Source: Rhizobium tropici CIAT 899 (lineage in GTDB: Bacteria > Pseudomonadota > Alphaproteobacteria > Rhizobiales > Rhizobiaceae). Taken from it: DNA of 64,000 bases. Location: positions 224,717-288,716 of the forward strand of contig NC_020061.1 of NCBI RefSeq assembly GCF_000330885.1. The letters run 5' to 3'. Made by a program: the position numbers and the translations under genes. The notes under the pieces were generated by a model, which made no database searches, had not been told where the DNA came from, and saw nothing but the letters and a program-made list of their open reading frames with translations. This document shows, piece after piece, positions 54,785-64,000 of this stretch. The number at the start of each line of letters is the position of its first letter. Within the stretch, counting starts at the first letter, position 1.

Positions 54785-56866
54785 ATGAGTGTTATCGATG
54801 CTCGGCCGACACTGAATGCCCCCGATGACGACCCTTATCTCTGGCTCGAAGACATCGATGGCGAGAAAGCTTTGATTTGGGTCACTGAGCAATCGGCGCG
54901 AACGCTTTCGCGTTTTGGCGGGCCGCCGTTCGAAGGAGACCGCGACACGCTCGCGGGCATTTTCGACTGCCCTGACAAGATTGCGGGGATCACGCGCCGG
55001 GACCGATACCTTTATAATTTCTGGCGCGATGCCGAAAACCCGAGAGGCGTGTGGCGCAGAACAACACTCGCCGCCTACATGGCGGCGGAGCCGGAGTGGG
55101 AGATCGTTCTCGACGTGGATGCCCTTGCCAAGGCCGAGGGAAAGGACTGGATATGGGACAGTGCCTCGATCGAACCGGGCAGATGCGAAAGCGCCGTCCT
55201 TCACCTGTCGCTGGGTGGCAGCGATGCGGTCGTGCATCGCGAGTACGATCTAACCACGCGAAGCCTCGTTACCGACGGCTTCAATCTCCCGGAGGCCAAA
55301 GGCAATGTTGCCTGGCTCGATTACGACACTCTTTTGCTTTCCATCGCTCTCGGCGATGGCATGGCGACGCGCTCCGGCTATGCGCGCACAGTGCGGTTAT
55401 GGACGCGTGACTCCGATCCGCTCGCCGCACCGGTTATCTTCGAGGCGGGTCCCGATTCCATCCTCGTGTTCGGCTTTCTGGATCGTACCGCCGCAAGCGA
55501 ACGCGTTTGGTTCATCGAGCGGGGCTTTTTCAGTACGGTCGGCTGGATCGGCGACAGGAGCGGTCCGAAGACCAAGATCGATCTTCCTCGAGATGCTAGC
55601 TGGAACGTCTTCGGTGATTGGCTGGCTGTGAAGTTGCGTAACGCATGGACGGTCGGAGGAACGACCCATTCAGCTGACGCACTGATCGGCATCTCCCTGT
55701 CCTCGTTCATCGCCGGCGCGCGTAACTTTGCTACGCTGTTTGAACCGGACGAAAGGTGCGCCCTGCAGTCCTTCTTCTGGAACGATGGAAAGCTCGTGGT
55801 ATCCCTCCTCGACAATCTCGTTCCTCGCTTCGATATGTTCACGCCTGGACGACAGGATTGGACGCACCGAACGTTGGACACCATGCCCGCTGCGACGACT
55901 GTTCGAGCCTGGCCCTTAGATGCGGAAGTTCACGAGAGCAATGGGGAAGTCCTCGTCTCGGCTGAAGATCCAGTGACGCCGCCGCAGCTTCTCTTGTTCA
56001 ATCTTAACGGGGCGCCGCGGCTCGGCGCCCCCGTCGTCCTGAAACGCGATCCAGACAAATTCGATGCATCAGGATTGCTGGTCACGCGTCACGAGGCGGG
56101 TTCGACGGATGGTGAAATAATCCCCTATACACAGGTCGGGCCGGAAAACGGAAACGGAAATGCGCCGGTCCACCTCACCGCCTGTGGCGACTACGGCAAA
56201 TCGGTTCTGCCCCATTACAACTCCGCGATAGGCAAGCTGTGGCTCGAACCCGGCGGCACGAGCGTGGTGGCCAACATCCGCGGCGGCAGCGAGTTCGGTA
56301 CGCGCTGGCGCGAGGCTGGAAAAAGGGCGAAAAGGCGTCTTGCCCATGACGATTTCGCCACCGTGGCCGCCGACCTGGTGCGCCGGGGTGTCACGCGTCC
56401 CGGACGGATCGCTGCCGAGGGCGGTTCAAATGGCGGTCTCCTGATCGCCAACATGCTAACTCGATATCCGGAGCGTTTCGGCGCACTCTTTTGCACAGTA
56501 CCCGTTCTCGATCTGCGTCGTTACACCAAGCTCCTCGCGGGCGCGAGCCGGATTGACGAAAAGGGTGATCCCGACAAGCCGGAGGATTGGGCCTTTCTCA
56601 GTCAAATGTCTGCCTATCACACGGCCGAAGCCGGGCAATTCTACCCGCCCATCCTGCTCGCGACCCGAAGAGGGGACGACCGCGTCCATCCGGGGCACGC
56701 ACGTAAGATGGCTGCAAAGCTGCAGGCACTCGGCTGCCCCGCTTACTTCTACGAAGCTGAGGTCGGTGGTCATGGTGCCGGCGCGGACGATCGCGAGCAG
56801 GCGGCGTTCCTAGCCCTAGGTTACGGTTTCCTTCGCGATGCGATCGGCTTTTCGGAACGTCTGTGA
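54785..56866 (+). CDS. Prolyl-oligopeptidase-family serine peptidase (S9)
   Basis: 693 residues from ATG 54785 (MSVIDARPTLNAPDDDPYLW), with AGGAG ten bases upstream. An N-terminal beta-propeller part (YLWLEDIDGEKALIWV; IFDCPDKIAGITRRDRYLYN) precedes the alpha/beta-hydrolase part: catalytic Ser in AAEGGSNGGLLIAN, Asp in RRGDDRVHPGH, His in GGHGAGADDREQ. No signal peptide, so cytoplasmic. Similar predicted peptidases occur on the NGR234 symbiotic plasmid (y4nA, y4qF, y4sO as I recall). The substrate and any symbiotic role are unknown. Confidence 0.9.
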   Translation: MSVIDARPTLNAPDDDPYLWLEDIDGEKALIWVTEQSARTLSRFGGPPFEGDRDTLAGIFDCPDKIAGITRRDRYLYNFWRDAENPRGVWRRTTLAAYMAAEPEWEIVLDVDALAKAEGKDWIWDSASIEPGRCESAVLHLSLGGSDAVVHREYDLTTRSLVTDGFNLPEAKGNVAWLDYDTLLLSIALGDGMATRSGYARTVRLWTRDSDPLAAPVIFEAGPDSILVFGFLDRTAASERVWFIERGFFSTVGWIGDRSGPKTKIDLPRDASWNVFGDWLAVKLRNAWTVGGTTHSADALIGISLSSFIAGARNFATLFEPDERCALQSFFWNDGKLVVSLLDNLVPRFDMFTPGRQDWTHRTLDTMPAATTVRAWPLDAEVHESNGEVLVSAEDPVTPPQLLLFNLNGAPRLGAPVVLKRDPDKFDASGLLVTRHEAGSTDGEIIPYTQVGPENGNGNAPVHLTACGDYGKSVLPHYNSAIGKLWLEPGGTSVVANIRGGSEFGTRWREAGKRAKRRLAHDDFATVAADLVRRGVTRPGRIAAEGGSNGGLLIANMLTRYPERFGALFCTVPVLDLRRYTKLLAGASRIDEKGDPDKPEDWAFLSQMSAYHTAEAGQFYPPILLATRRGDDRVHPGHARKMAAKLQALGCPAYFYEAEVGGHGAGADDREQAAFLALGYGFLRDAIGFSERL

Positions 56867-57060
56867 CTGGTTGAGGAAAGCAGCAGATCGACTTGAAGCG
56901 GCGAGGCACTCCCTCCATCATAAACGGTATCATCGACCCTTAGGTCGCCGCGCGGCAACTGCATGGCAGAAGAGGGCCTGCCAGGAAGGCAGTCGGAGTG
57001 CATTCCAACAGGCGAAAGCGGCCTGTCAGAACTTGGATCCGCGCCGGAACGGTTGCTCGT

Positions 57061-58041
57061 CTAGCGAAGAACCGGCTCTCCATGGAAACGGCGTTTTGAT
57101 GGTTTTGAGACGCCAAAACCGACCTCCATCATCAGTCGCGGCCTCTGCTTTGCCAAGGTACCCATATGAAAGCCGAAAGGATCCTCGACGAAACCTGAAC
57201 CCGCTTTGCCGGTCAAAGTGATGGCATTTTCTGCGCCATAGAAATCAAGCACCTCGTGCGCCGGATGGCCAACGAGCAGAGTCAATTGATGCCTCAAGCG
57301 CCGACGGTTGTGGCTGCCGCGCACGTAGACATGCGGACCGGAATTGCCATCGACGTCGGAGAGGTAAAAGAAAAACTTCAGCATCCGCCAATCATCAAGA
57401 TCGAAGTGAAACTTGAAGGAAGCGCGGCTCAGATCCGCATCCGAAGCGTTTTTCGTCGGAAAGCTCCACCACGTCCGCGTGGTGATCAATCTCGCGTTGC
57501 CGCCGAGATAATGCCTTGCCACGTCGAGAAGCAGCGGATCTTGCTGAACGGCAACGACGGCATCACATCGTAACGCCCGTTCGTAATGGTGGCCACTTAG
57601 TATCGTCCTGCCAAACCACCCCTCGGCTTCGACATGGTCGCTGGCCAAGAAGTCGAACCTTCGGTCGAAATTGCCGAAGCAAGGCGTCTCATGTCCAAAA
57701 CGGGCAATTTCCTCGCAGATTGCGGTGGGAAGCGTCAAGCCGGCAAAAAGGCCCGTACTTCTCAATTCGGCTGCGATCGTCTCTGCCTTGAGGTCACCAA
57801 ACATCGAGGGCTTGCGACTTTCCTGCCGCGGCGCTTGTCTTGCGGTCAGCCAATGTGCCTTGCGGAACGGCATCGTGCGTGCCAGCAGGAACATTGGTAG
57901 CCAAGCCGGGTTCTCCCGCATATCAGTGAGATAGGTTGGAATTCGAGACACCATCCGACGAAATACCCCGCCGTTGCGCGCGATCTGTTCGAGGTCCTTC
58001 GGGTTGGAGTTTGCGGAGCTGAGCATTCGATCGCCTTTCAT
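57061..58041 (-). CDS. Phytanoyl-CoA dioxygenase-like Fe(II)/2-oxoglutarate enzyme
   Basis: 326 residues from ATG 58041; ATG 58026 and longer starts to 58101 are possible. The iron-binding triad can be placed: HxD in FKFHFDLDDWRMLKFFFY and a distal His in DPFGFHMGTLAKQRPRLMM, whose Arg would hold 2-oxoglutarate. VYVRGSHNRR between them is typical of PhyH proteins. It is on the strand opposite to nodD2 and the peptidase gene. The substrate cannot be inferred; hydroxylation of a small metabolite or lipid is likely for the family. Confidence 0.8.
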   Translation of the reverse strand: MKGDRMLSSANSNPKDLEQIARNGGVFRRMVSRIPTYLTDMRENPAWLPMFLLARTMPFRKAHWLTARQAPRQESRKPSMFGDLKAETIAAELRSTGLFAGLTLPTAICEEIARFGHETPCFGNFDRRFDFLASDHVEAEGWFGRTILSGHHYERALRCDAVVAVQQDPLLLDVARHYLGGNARLITTRTWWSFPTKNASDADLSRASFKFHFDLDDWRMLKFFFYLSDVDGNSGPHVYVRGSHNRRRLRHQLTLLVGHPAHEVLDFYGAENAITLTGKAGSGFVEDPFGFHMGTLAKQRPRLMMEVGFGVSKPSKRRFHGEPVLR

Positions 58042-59021
58042 GGATGATGGAAGTTCCTCCTGCGGGCAAGAACCTGCACTCGATACGGATAGTCTCGACA
58101 AAACGTGTTCCTGTTGATGCTATGAAATCCAGTAACGGATCAACGGAATGTGCAAAGGCGGTGTGCTGTCGCACGCGCCTTTGCTGGCCTTGTCCAGGGG
58201 AGGATTCGTTCAAGGGAATGTGTTCGTTGCTCCTCTTATTGAAACCAGATTTGACATTAGGCGCAGTCGGACCTAGCCCAATGAGCGGAAATCGGGAGCA
58301 CCGGCTTTGATTGCATGACTGAACATCAATTTCCCTAAAGTTTGTTTTCGAACGATCAATGTGGAGGCATAGGAACCGATTCTTGACTTCGTTTGCAAAT
58401 TTATTGTTTAGATAACGCTTATTTACGATATGGATAAATCAAGACACAGCTCCGCAGTTTCAGGGACTGAGACCCGTTCATGATGCCGATCTACACCGGC
58501 ATTTCCGTACGGCAGTTTCCTGTTGAAGACTCCCCACCGGATGTCAGATCGCCAAGGCGTTAAGGAATGGGGATGAGCGGATATTAAACGCGCTGATAGC
58601 CGATCTCCTTCGCGTGGATCCCGTACGGCGGCGTGTTCGGCAACGGCGGGTGCTTGCCACGTTCGCTCTGATATTCGAACCAAGCGATTGCTCTTGCCGC
58701 GATGACGTGAGTGGAGGCCTTTATGCCGAGCTCCTGGGTCGGCCCGAAATTTTGTCCGATACCATGCAACGATGCGTGGAAGGTTCCACGTCTTGTCGTC
58801 TCACGACCGCCCCCAAAGGGGTTGCCCGGTTAAGAGAGTTGCCAAGACGCGCAACGAGAGTAAACCCCAAACATCCCCAAGGCCGATTTATGCGACCGTT
58901 CGGGCGAGCCAATGCAACTGTGCACTCGATTTACTTGATTTCGGTCAACTTATATTCTTTCAATAGGCACGATGATCGATGGCGTGTATGGCACACCTCC
59001 ACGCCGTGGATGAAGGAAAAC
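58042..59021. other. Region upstream of the second nodD
   Basis: 980 bases without an intact gene. A minus-strand frame (58769-58584) ends in [18 protein letters not shown] and EIGYQRV, which looks like the C-terminus of some larger protein and may be a remnant. I saw no nod box in front of nodD2. The frame of nodD2 is open far upstream (to 58614) but that extension is not NodD-like. Confidence 0.4.
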
Positions 59022-59996
59022 ATGCGCTTTAAAGGTCTTGATCTAAATCTCCTTGTCGTGCTCGACGCCCTCATGACCGAGCGCAACCTCACAGCAGCGG
59101 CACGAAGCATCAATCTGAGCCAGCCCGCGATGAGCGCGGCCGTCGCGCGGCTGCGAAGCTATTTCCGCGACGATCTCTTTACGATGGTTGGCCGTGAACT
59201 TGTCCCAACGCCACGTGCCGAAAGGCTCGCCGTGGCCGTCCGAGAGGCTTTGCTGTATATCCAGCTCTCCGTTATTGCCTGGGAACCGTTCGATCCGGCT
59301 CATTCGGATCGCTGCTTCAAGATCATCCTATCCGACTACGTGACACTCGTGTTTCTTGAAAAGGTCGTCGAGCGTATGGCGCAGGAAGCTCCTGCCATCA
59401 GCTTCGAGTTTCTACCTGTTTCAGACGACTTCGATGAGCTCCTCCAGCGCGGCGACGTCGACTTCCTCATTATGCCGAAAGTGTTCATGTCGAAGCATCC
59501 TCATGCTGCACTGTTCGACGATATATTCGTGTGCGTAGGGTGTAGTACGAACAAGCAGCTATCAGAGCCGTTCACGTTCGAGCAATACATGTCGATGGGC
59601 CATGTTGCGGTCAGATTTGGAAGTGGCCTTAGGCCTGCCATTGACGAATGGTATTTGCGCGAGCGGGGTTTCAAGCGACGTATCGAGGTCGTGGTGCAAT
59701 CCTTTAGCATGATACCGCCCATGCTAGCAGGTACCGACCGTATAGGGACAATGCCTTTGCGGCTGGCGCAGCACTGTGCGAAAACGACGCCCCTGCGCAT
59801 CATGGAGCTTCCGCTTCCGATCGCCACATTGACCGAGGCCGTCCAATGGCCCGCGCTCCACAATAGCGATGCGGCAAGCCTTTGGATGCGGGAGACATTA
59901 ATTCGGGAGGCTGCCCGGATGGTTTCGCCGCCGGCTGCGGAACGTCAAGATGCTCCGACAATGAAGCCCACTCGTCCGAAAGTTTACGCCGGATAA
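59022..59996 (+). CDS. nodD2: NodD2, LysR-type regulator of nod genes (second copy)
   Basis: 324 residues from ATG 59022 ([18 protein letters not shown]), or four codons earlier at 59010. Helix-turn-helix [18 protein letters not shown] as in the first copy, and [14 protein letters not shown] in the effector domain. Compared with the copy at 9697 it has about 16 extra residues at the C-terminus, rich in Pro, Arg and Lys. Multiple NodDs usually differ in flavonoid response or act as repressors. It stands upstream of nifHDK but is separated by 600 bases. Confidence 0.93.
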   Translation: MRFKGLDLNLLVVLDALMTERNLTAAARSINLSQPAMSAAVARLRSYFRDDLFTMVGRELVPTPRAERLAVAVREALLYIQLSVIAWEPFDPAHSDRCFKIILSDYVTLVFLEKVVERMAQEAPAISFEFLPVSDDFDELLQRGDVDFLIMPKVFMSKHPHAALFDDIFVCVGCSTNKQLSEPFTFEQYMSMGHVAVRFGSGLRPAIDEWYLRERGFKRRIEVVVQSFSMIPPMLAGTDRIGTMPLRLAQHCAKTTPLRIMELPLPIATLTEAVQWPALHNSDAASLWMRETLIREAARMVSPPAAERQDAPTMKPTRPKVYAG

Positions 59997-60411
59997 ACGG
60001 CCGGCTCGCTTGATGCGGCTGCGATGCATTCAAACTTTTCAAGCCATTGGGCATGCGAGCTTGTCCGCGACCGGCCGCCAGGAATATTGCGCAGCTTACC
60101 TGGATCCCTGCGCTTACCGCTGATTCCAAACGCATAAATTGCCAAGGCTGTCCTATCCGTTTCGTGTGGGTCGCGCCGCATGGATATGCCGCTTTCGATC
60201 CTGGGGCATGATGCGGCCGAACAAGCAGTTGGGGTCTCAACTGGTTTGGCATTGTTTTGAGGCAAACCCGGGTGCTTCGCCAGTGGCACGATTTGATGTG
60301 GGATTGTCTCCAATTTTAAAAATTCTTTGGTCCCGCTGTGGTCTTGGCCAACCTGCGGCACCCTCCGATCGCCAGGCTTTATCAGTTTACTGCGACACAT
60401 TGCGTCCGATT
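59997..60411. other. Intergenic region between nodD2 and the nifH control region
   Basis: No gene recognised; short frames only. The nifH regulatory sites begin at 60412. Confidence 0.45.
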
Positions 60412-60427
60412 TGTCGGGCCCGCGACA
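60412..60427 (+). promoter_or_regulatory. NifA upstream activator sequence for nifHDK
   Basis: TGT-CGGGCCCGCG-ACA is an exact TGT-N10-ACA site within a larger palindrome (TTTGTCGG...CGACAAAG), 88 bases upstream of the -24 box. Confidence 0.9.
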
Positions 60428-60515
60428 AAGGCTTGTCCAGTTGGAGCGCATGTCTGGCGCAGCTAAATAGCTGAAAAACAATCAAGAGAGTTTCCCTTCA
60501 AGTCGACTGCCAACT

Positions 60516-61496
<981 letters not shown>

Positions 61497-61510
61497 CCGC
61501 CGCTTTCGAC

Positions 61511-61540
61511 GGACGCGCCGGCCCTTGACCCGGCGCGTCC
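61511..61540 (+). other. Strong hairpin between nifH and nifD
   Basis: GGACGCGCCGG (61511-61521) and CCGGCGCGTCC (61530-61540) form a perfect 11-bp GC-rich stem with an 8-base loop, 14 bases after the nifH stop. There is no T-run. Hairpins in this place are thought to stabilise the nifH part of the transcript, or to lower nifDK expression relative to nifH. Confidence 0.75.
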
Positions 61541-61599
61541 TTCCCGAGAACGCGCCTCAGCGCGAGGCGACATCCGAACCTTAAAAGAGGGCAGGCCCT

Positions 61600-63102
61600 A
61601 TGAGCCTCGACTACGAGAAAAACGGCGCTTTGCATGAAAAGCTTATAGCGGACGTGCTGTCGCAATATCCGGACAAGGCGGCGAAGCGCCGCAACAAGCA
61701 CCTCGGCGTTGCAACGGGCAAAGACGCGACCGACAAGGAGGACGACGTTCTTTCCGAATGCAGCGTCAAATCGAATATCAAATCCATTCCGGGCGTTATG
61801 ACCATCCGCGGCTGCGCCTATGCCGGTTCCAAAGGTGTCGTGTGGGGGCCGATCAAGGATATGGTCCACATCTCCCATGGACCGGTTGGTTGCGGCCAAT
61901 ATTCCTGGTCGCAGCGTCGCAATTATTATGTCGGCACGACAGGGATCGACACCTTCGTGACGATGCAGTTCACCTCCGACTTCCAGGAAAGAGACATCGT
62001 TTTCGGCGGCGACAAGAGGTTGGACAAGATCATCGATGAGATCGAGGAATTATTCCCGCTGAACAAAGGCGTCAGCATCCAATCGGAATGCCCGATCGGT
62101 CTGATTGGCGATGACATCGAGGCTGTGTCGCGCAAGAAGGCGAAGGAACACGACAAGACGATCGTGCCGGTGCGCTGCGAGGGCTTCCGCGGCGTATCGC
62201 AATCACTTGGCCACCATATCGCCAACGATTCCATCCGTGACTGGGTTTTCGAGAAAACGGATGTCGAGTTCGAGGCGAGTCCTTACGACATCAACGTCGT
62301 CGGCGATTACAATATCGGCGGCGATGCGTGGGCCACGCGCATCCTCCTGGAGGAGATGGGGTTGCGCGTGGTCGGCAACTGGTCTGGAGACGCCACGCTT
62401 GCCGAAGTGGAGCGGGCGCCGAAGGCCAAGCTCAACCTCATCCACTGTTACCGGTCGATGAACTACATCTGTCGGCACATGGAGGAAAAGTACGGCATTC
62501 CATGGATGGAATACAATTTCTTTGGTCCGTCGCAGATCGAAGCCTCTTTGCGCAAGCTTGCCAAGCATTTCGGGCCGGAAATTGAGGAAAAGACCGAGAA
62601 AGTCATTGCCAAGTACCGGCCTTTGGTCGACGCCATCATCGCCAAATACCGACCACGCCTCCAAAGCAAGACCGTGATGCTCTACGTCGGCGGTTTGCGC
62701 CCTCGTCACGTGGTCACGGCCTACGAGGATCTCGGCATGGAGATCGTTGGCACCGGCTACGAGTTCGCCCACAACGACGACTATCAGCGCACCGGCCATT
62801 ACGTGAAAAAAGGCACGCTCATCTACGACGACGCGACCGGTTATGAACTGGAAAAATTCATCGAGGGGATCCGCCCCGATCTCGTAGGCTCCGGTATCAA
62901 GGAAAAGTACCCGGTGCAGAAGATGGGCATTCCATTCCGCCAGATGCATTCGTGGGACTACTCCGGCCCGTATCATGGCTACGACGGCTTTGCCATCTTT
63001 GCCAAAGACATGGACCTCGCCATCAACAATCCAGTCTGGGATCTTTACGACGCCCCCTGGAAGAGAAAGGTCGCGCCGGCTGAGGCGGTTGCGGCCGAAT
63101 GA
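61600..63102 (+). CDS. nifD: NifD, nitrogenase MoFe protein alpha chain
   Basis: 500 residues. P-cluster cysteines lie in [27 protein letters not shown] and [11 protein letters not shown]. The FeMo-co ligands are the Cys in [11 protein letters not shown] (near residue 287) and the His in [10 protein letters not shown] (near 450). Complete. It follows nifH by 103 bases. Confidence 0.98.
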   Translation: MSLDYEKNGALHEKLIADVLSQYPDKAAKRRNKHLGVATGKDATDKEDDVLSECSVKSNIKSIPGVMTIRGCAYAGSKGVVWGPIKDMVHISHGPVGCGQYSWSQRRNYYVGTTGIDTFVTMQFTSDFQERDIVFGGDKRLDKIIDEIEELFPLNKGVSIQSECPIGLIGDDIEAVSRKKAKEHDKTIVPVRCEGFRGVSQSLGHHIANDSIRDWVFEKTDVEFEASPYDINVVGDYNIGGDAWATRILLEEMGLRVVGNWSGDATLAEVERAPKAKLNLIHCYRSMNYICRHMEEKYGIPWMEYNFFGPSQIEASLRKLAKHFGPEIEEKTEKVIAKYRPLVDAIIAKYRPRLQSKTVMLYVGGLRPRHVVTAYEDLGMEIVGTGYEFAHNDDYQRTGHYVKKGTLIYDDATGYELEKFIEGIRPDLVGSGIKEKYPVQKMGIPFRQMHSWDYSGPYHGYDGFAIFAKDMDLAINNPVWDLYDAPWKRKVAPAEAVAAE

Positions 63103-63104
63103 GG

Positions 63105-63138
63105 GCCTGGCCTGTCTTGGAGCAGGGGCAGGCTAGGC
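63105..63138 (+). other. Hairpin between nifD and nifK
   Basis: GCCTGGCCTG (63105-63114) pairs with CAGGCTAGGC (63129-63138) with one G-T pair, just after the nifD stop. It has no T-run and probably affects mRNA stability or processing rather than termination. Confidence 0.45.
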
Positions 63139-63227
63139 TCTCGCCGCGGATTTGATCCTGACACCTCGAACATCTCGACGTCCTTTGCCGCCATTGGTGC
63201 GGCACGATGAAACGAAAGGCGATTACC

Positions 63228-64000
63228 ATGCCGCAGTCGGCGGAAAAAATTCTCGACCACGCGCCTCTGTTCCGCGAGCCGGAATACAGGCGAATGCTTG
63301 CCGAAAAGAAGCTGAATTTCGAATGTCCGCACCCGGACCAGGTCGTTGCCGATCAAAGCGAGTTCACCAAGACCTGGGAGTACAGGGAGAAAAATCTTGC
63401 CCGCGAAGCCCTCGTAATAAATCCCGCCAAAGCCTGCCAGCCGCTCGGGGCCGTCTTTGCGGCTGCGGGCTTCGAGCGGACCATGTCCTTCGTCCACGGC
63501 AGCCAGGGCTGCGTTGCCTATTACCGGTCGCACCTTTCGCGACACTTCAAGGAGCCTTCGTCGGCGGTTTCGTCCTCGATGACTGAGGACGCGGCGGTAT
63601 TTGGCGGACTGAAGAACATGGTCGACGGGCTCGCCAACACCTATGCGCTCTACGACCCGTCGATGATTGCCGTCTCGACCACCTGCATGGCGGAGGTTAT
63701 CGGCGACGATTTGCACGGCTTTATCGAAAACGCCAAGAGCGAAGGCTCGGTCCCCTTAGACTTCGATGTTCCTTTCGCCCACACGCCCGCCTTCGTCGGC
63801 AGCCATGTCGATGGCTATGACGGCATGGTCAAGGGCATCCTGGAGCACTTCTGGAAGGGCAGGGAGCGCAAGGAACCGAACGGCACCATCAACATCATAC
63901 CCGGGTTCGACGGCTTCTGCGTCGGCAACAACCGCGAGCTCAAGCGCCTGCTGAACCTCATGGGCGTATCGTATACCCTCATCCAGGACGCATCCGACCA
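63228..64000 (+). CDS. nifK: NifK, nitrogenase MoFe protein beta chain (N-terminal half, runs off the window)
   Basis: The frame from ATG 63228 ([19 protein letters not shown]) is open to the last base, giving about 257 residues of the usual 510-520. P-cluster cysteines are in [27 protein letters not shown] and [13 protein letters not shown]. It follows nifD by 125 bases. The rest of the gene lies outside the window. Confidence 0.97.
   Translation, partial: MPQSAEKILDHAPLFREPEYRRMLAEKKLNFECPHPDQVVADQSEFTKTWEYREKNLAREALVINPAKACQPLGAVFAAAGFERTMSFVHGSQGCVAYYRSHLSRHFKEPSSAVSSSMTEDAAVFGGLKNMVDGLANTYALYDPSMIAVSTTCMAEVIGDDLHGFIENAKSEGSVPLDFDVPFAHTPAFVGSHVDGYDGMVKGILEHFWKGRERKEPNGTINIIPGFDGFCVGNNRELKRLLNLMGVSYTLIQDASD

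Noticed and set aside
58614..59021. Long N-terminal extension of nodD2
   Set aside because: NodD proteins start at MRFKGLDLN; the upstream codons are not NodD-like.

Overview
This window is part of a symbiotic plasmid (or symbiosis island) of a root-nodule bacterium in the Rhizobiaceae. It carries the genes for Nod-factor synthesis in the order nodABC-nodSUIJ-nodHPQ, with two nodD regulators and one nod box. It also carries nifB-fdxN-nifZ-nifT, nifA, fixABCX, nifW, nifS, iscN, nifQ, rpoN, prxS and nifHDK, a lone repC, and several insertion sequences. The order nodABCSUIJ followed by nodH and nodPQ is what I recall for Rhizobium tropici-type bean and Leucaena symbionts. The iscN/nifU/nifS and prxS/rpoN arrangements are as I recall them from R. 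etli. The species call is inference; no 16S gene is present.

Layout. 1-9.4 kb: end of an IS21 element, a FixK-type regulator, two paralogous small XRE regulators flanking an orphan repC that keeps a likely antisense RNA, a truncated DUF982 gene and a complete IS256-family element. 9.7-21.8 kb: nodD, nod box and the Nod-factor operon. NodA, B, C, S and U build and decorate the lipo-chitooligosaccharide, NodIJ export it, and NodH, P and Q supply the sulfate group. An aldo/keto reductase remnant lies between nodJ and nodH, and nodQ carries a one-base frameshift in this sequence. 21.9-28 kb: small hypothetical genes, an ISNCY-type transposase and remnants of RNase HI and CsbD genes.

28-43.5 kb: the nif/fix core. 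On the minus strand lie nifA with nifB-fdxN-nifZ-nifT-(SIR2-like), fixABCX, iscN-(nifU remnant)-nifS-nifW and prxS-rpoN; nifQ is on the plus strand. Sigma-54 (-24/-12) promoters precede nifB, fixA, iscN, nifQ, prxS and nifH, and exact TGT-N10-ACA NifA sites precede fixA, nifQ and nifH. The window therefore holds activator (NifA), sigma factor (RpoN) and targets together. 44-50.5 kb: accessory metabolic genes. A PEP-mutase-like gene has its own NifA site and sigma-54 promoter; an amino-acid-kinase-like gene, a SnoaL-like protein, a double-domain SDR and a luciferase-like monooxygenase follow. 50.6-53.2 kb: two insertion sequences inserted side by side. 53.2-60 kb: a broken Ntn-hydrolase gene, a prolyl-oligopeptidase-family gene, a phytanoyl-CoA-dioxygenase-like gene and a second nodD. 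60.4 kb to the end: nifHDK, with nifK running off the window.

The most unusual points are the NifA/sigma-54 control region in front of a PEP-mutase-family gene, the decayed nifU between intact iscN and nifS, the frameshifted nodQ, and the repC that has no repAB beside it but keeps an antisense-RNA-like locus. All family assignments come from reading motifs by eye; no database search was run.
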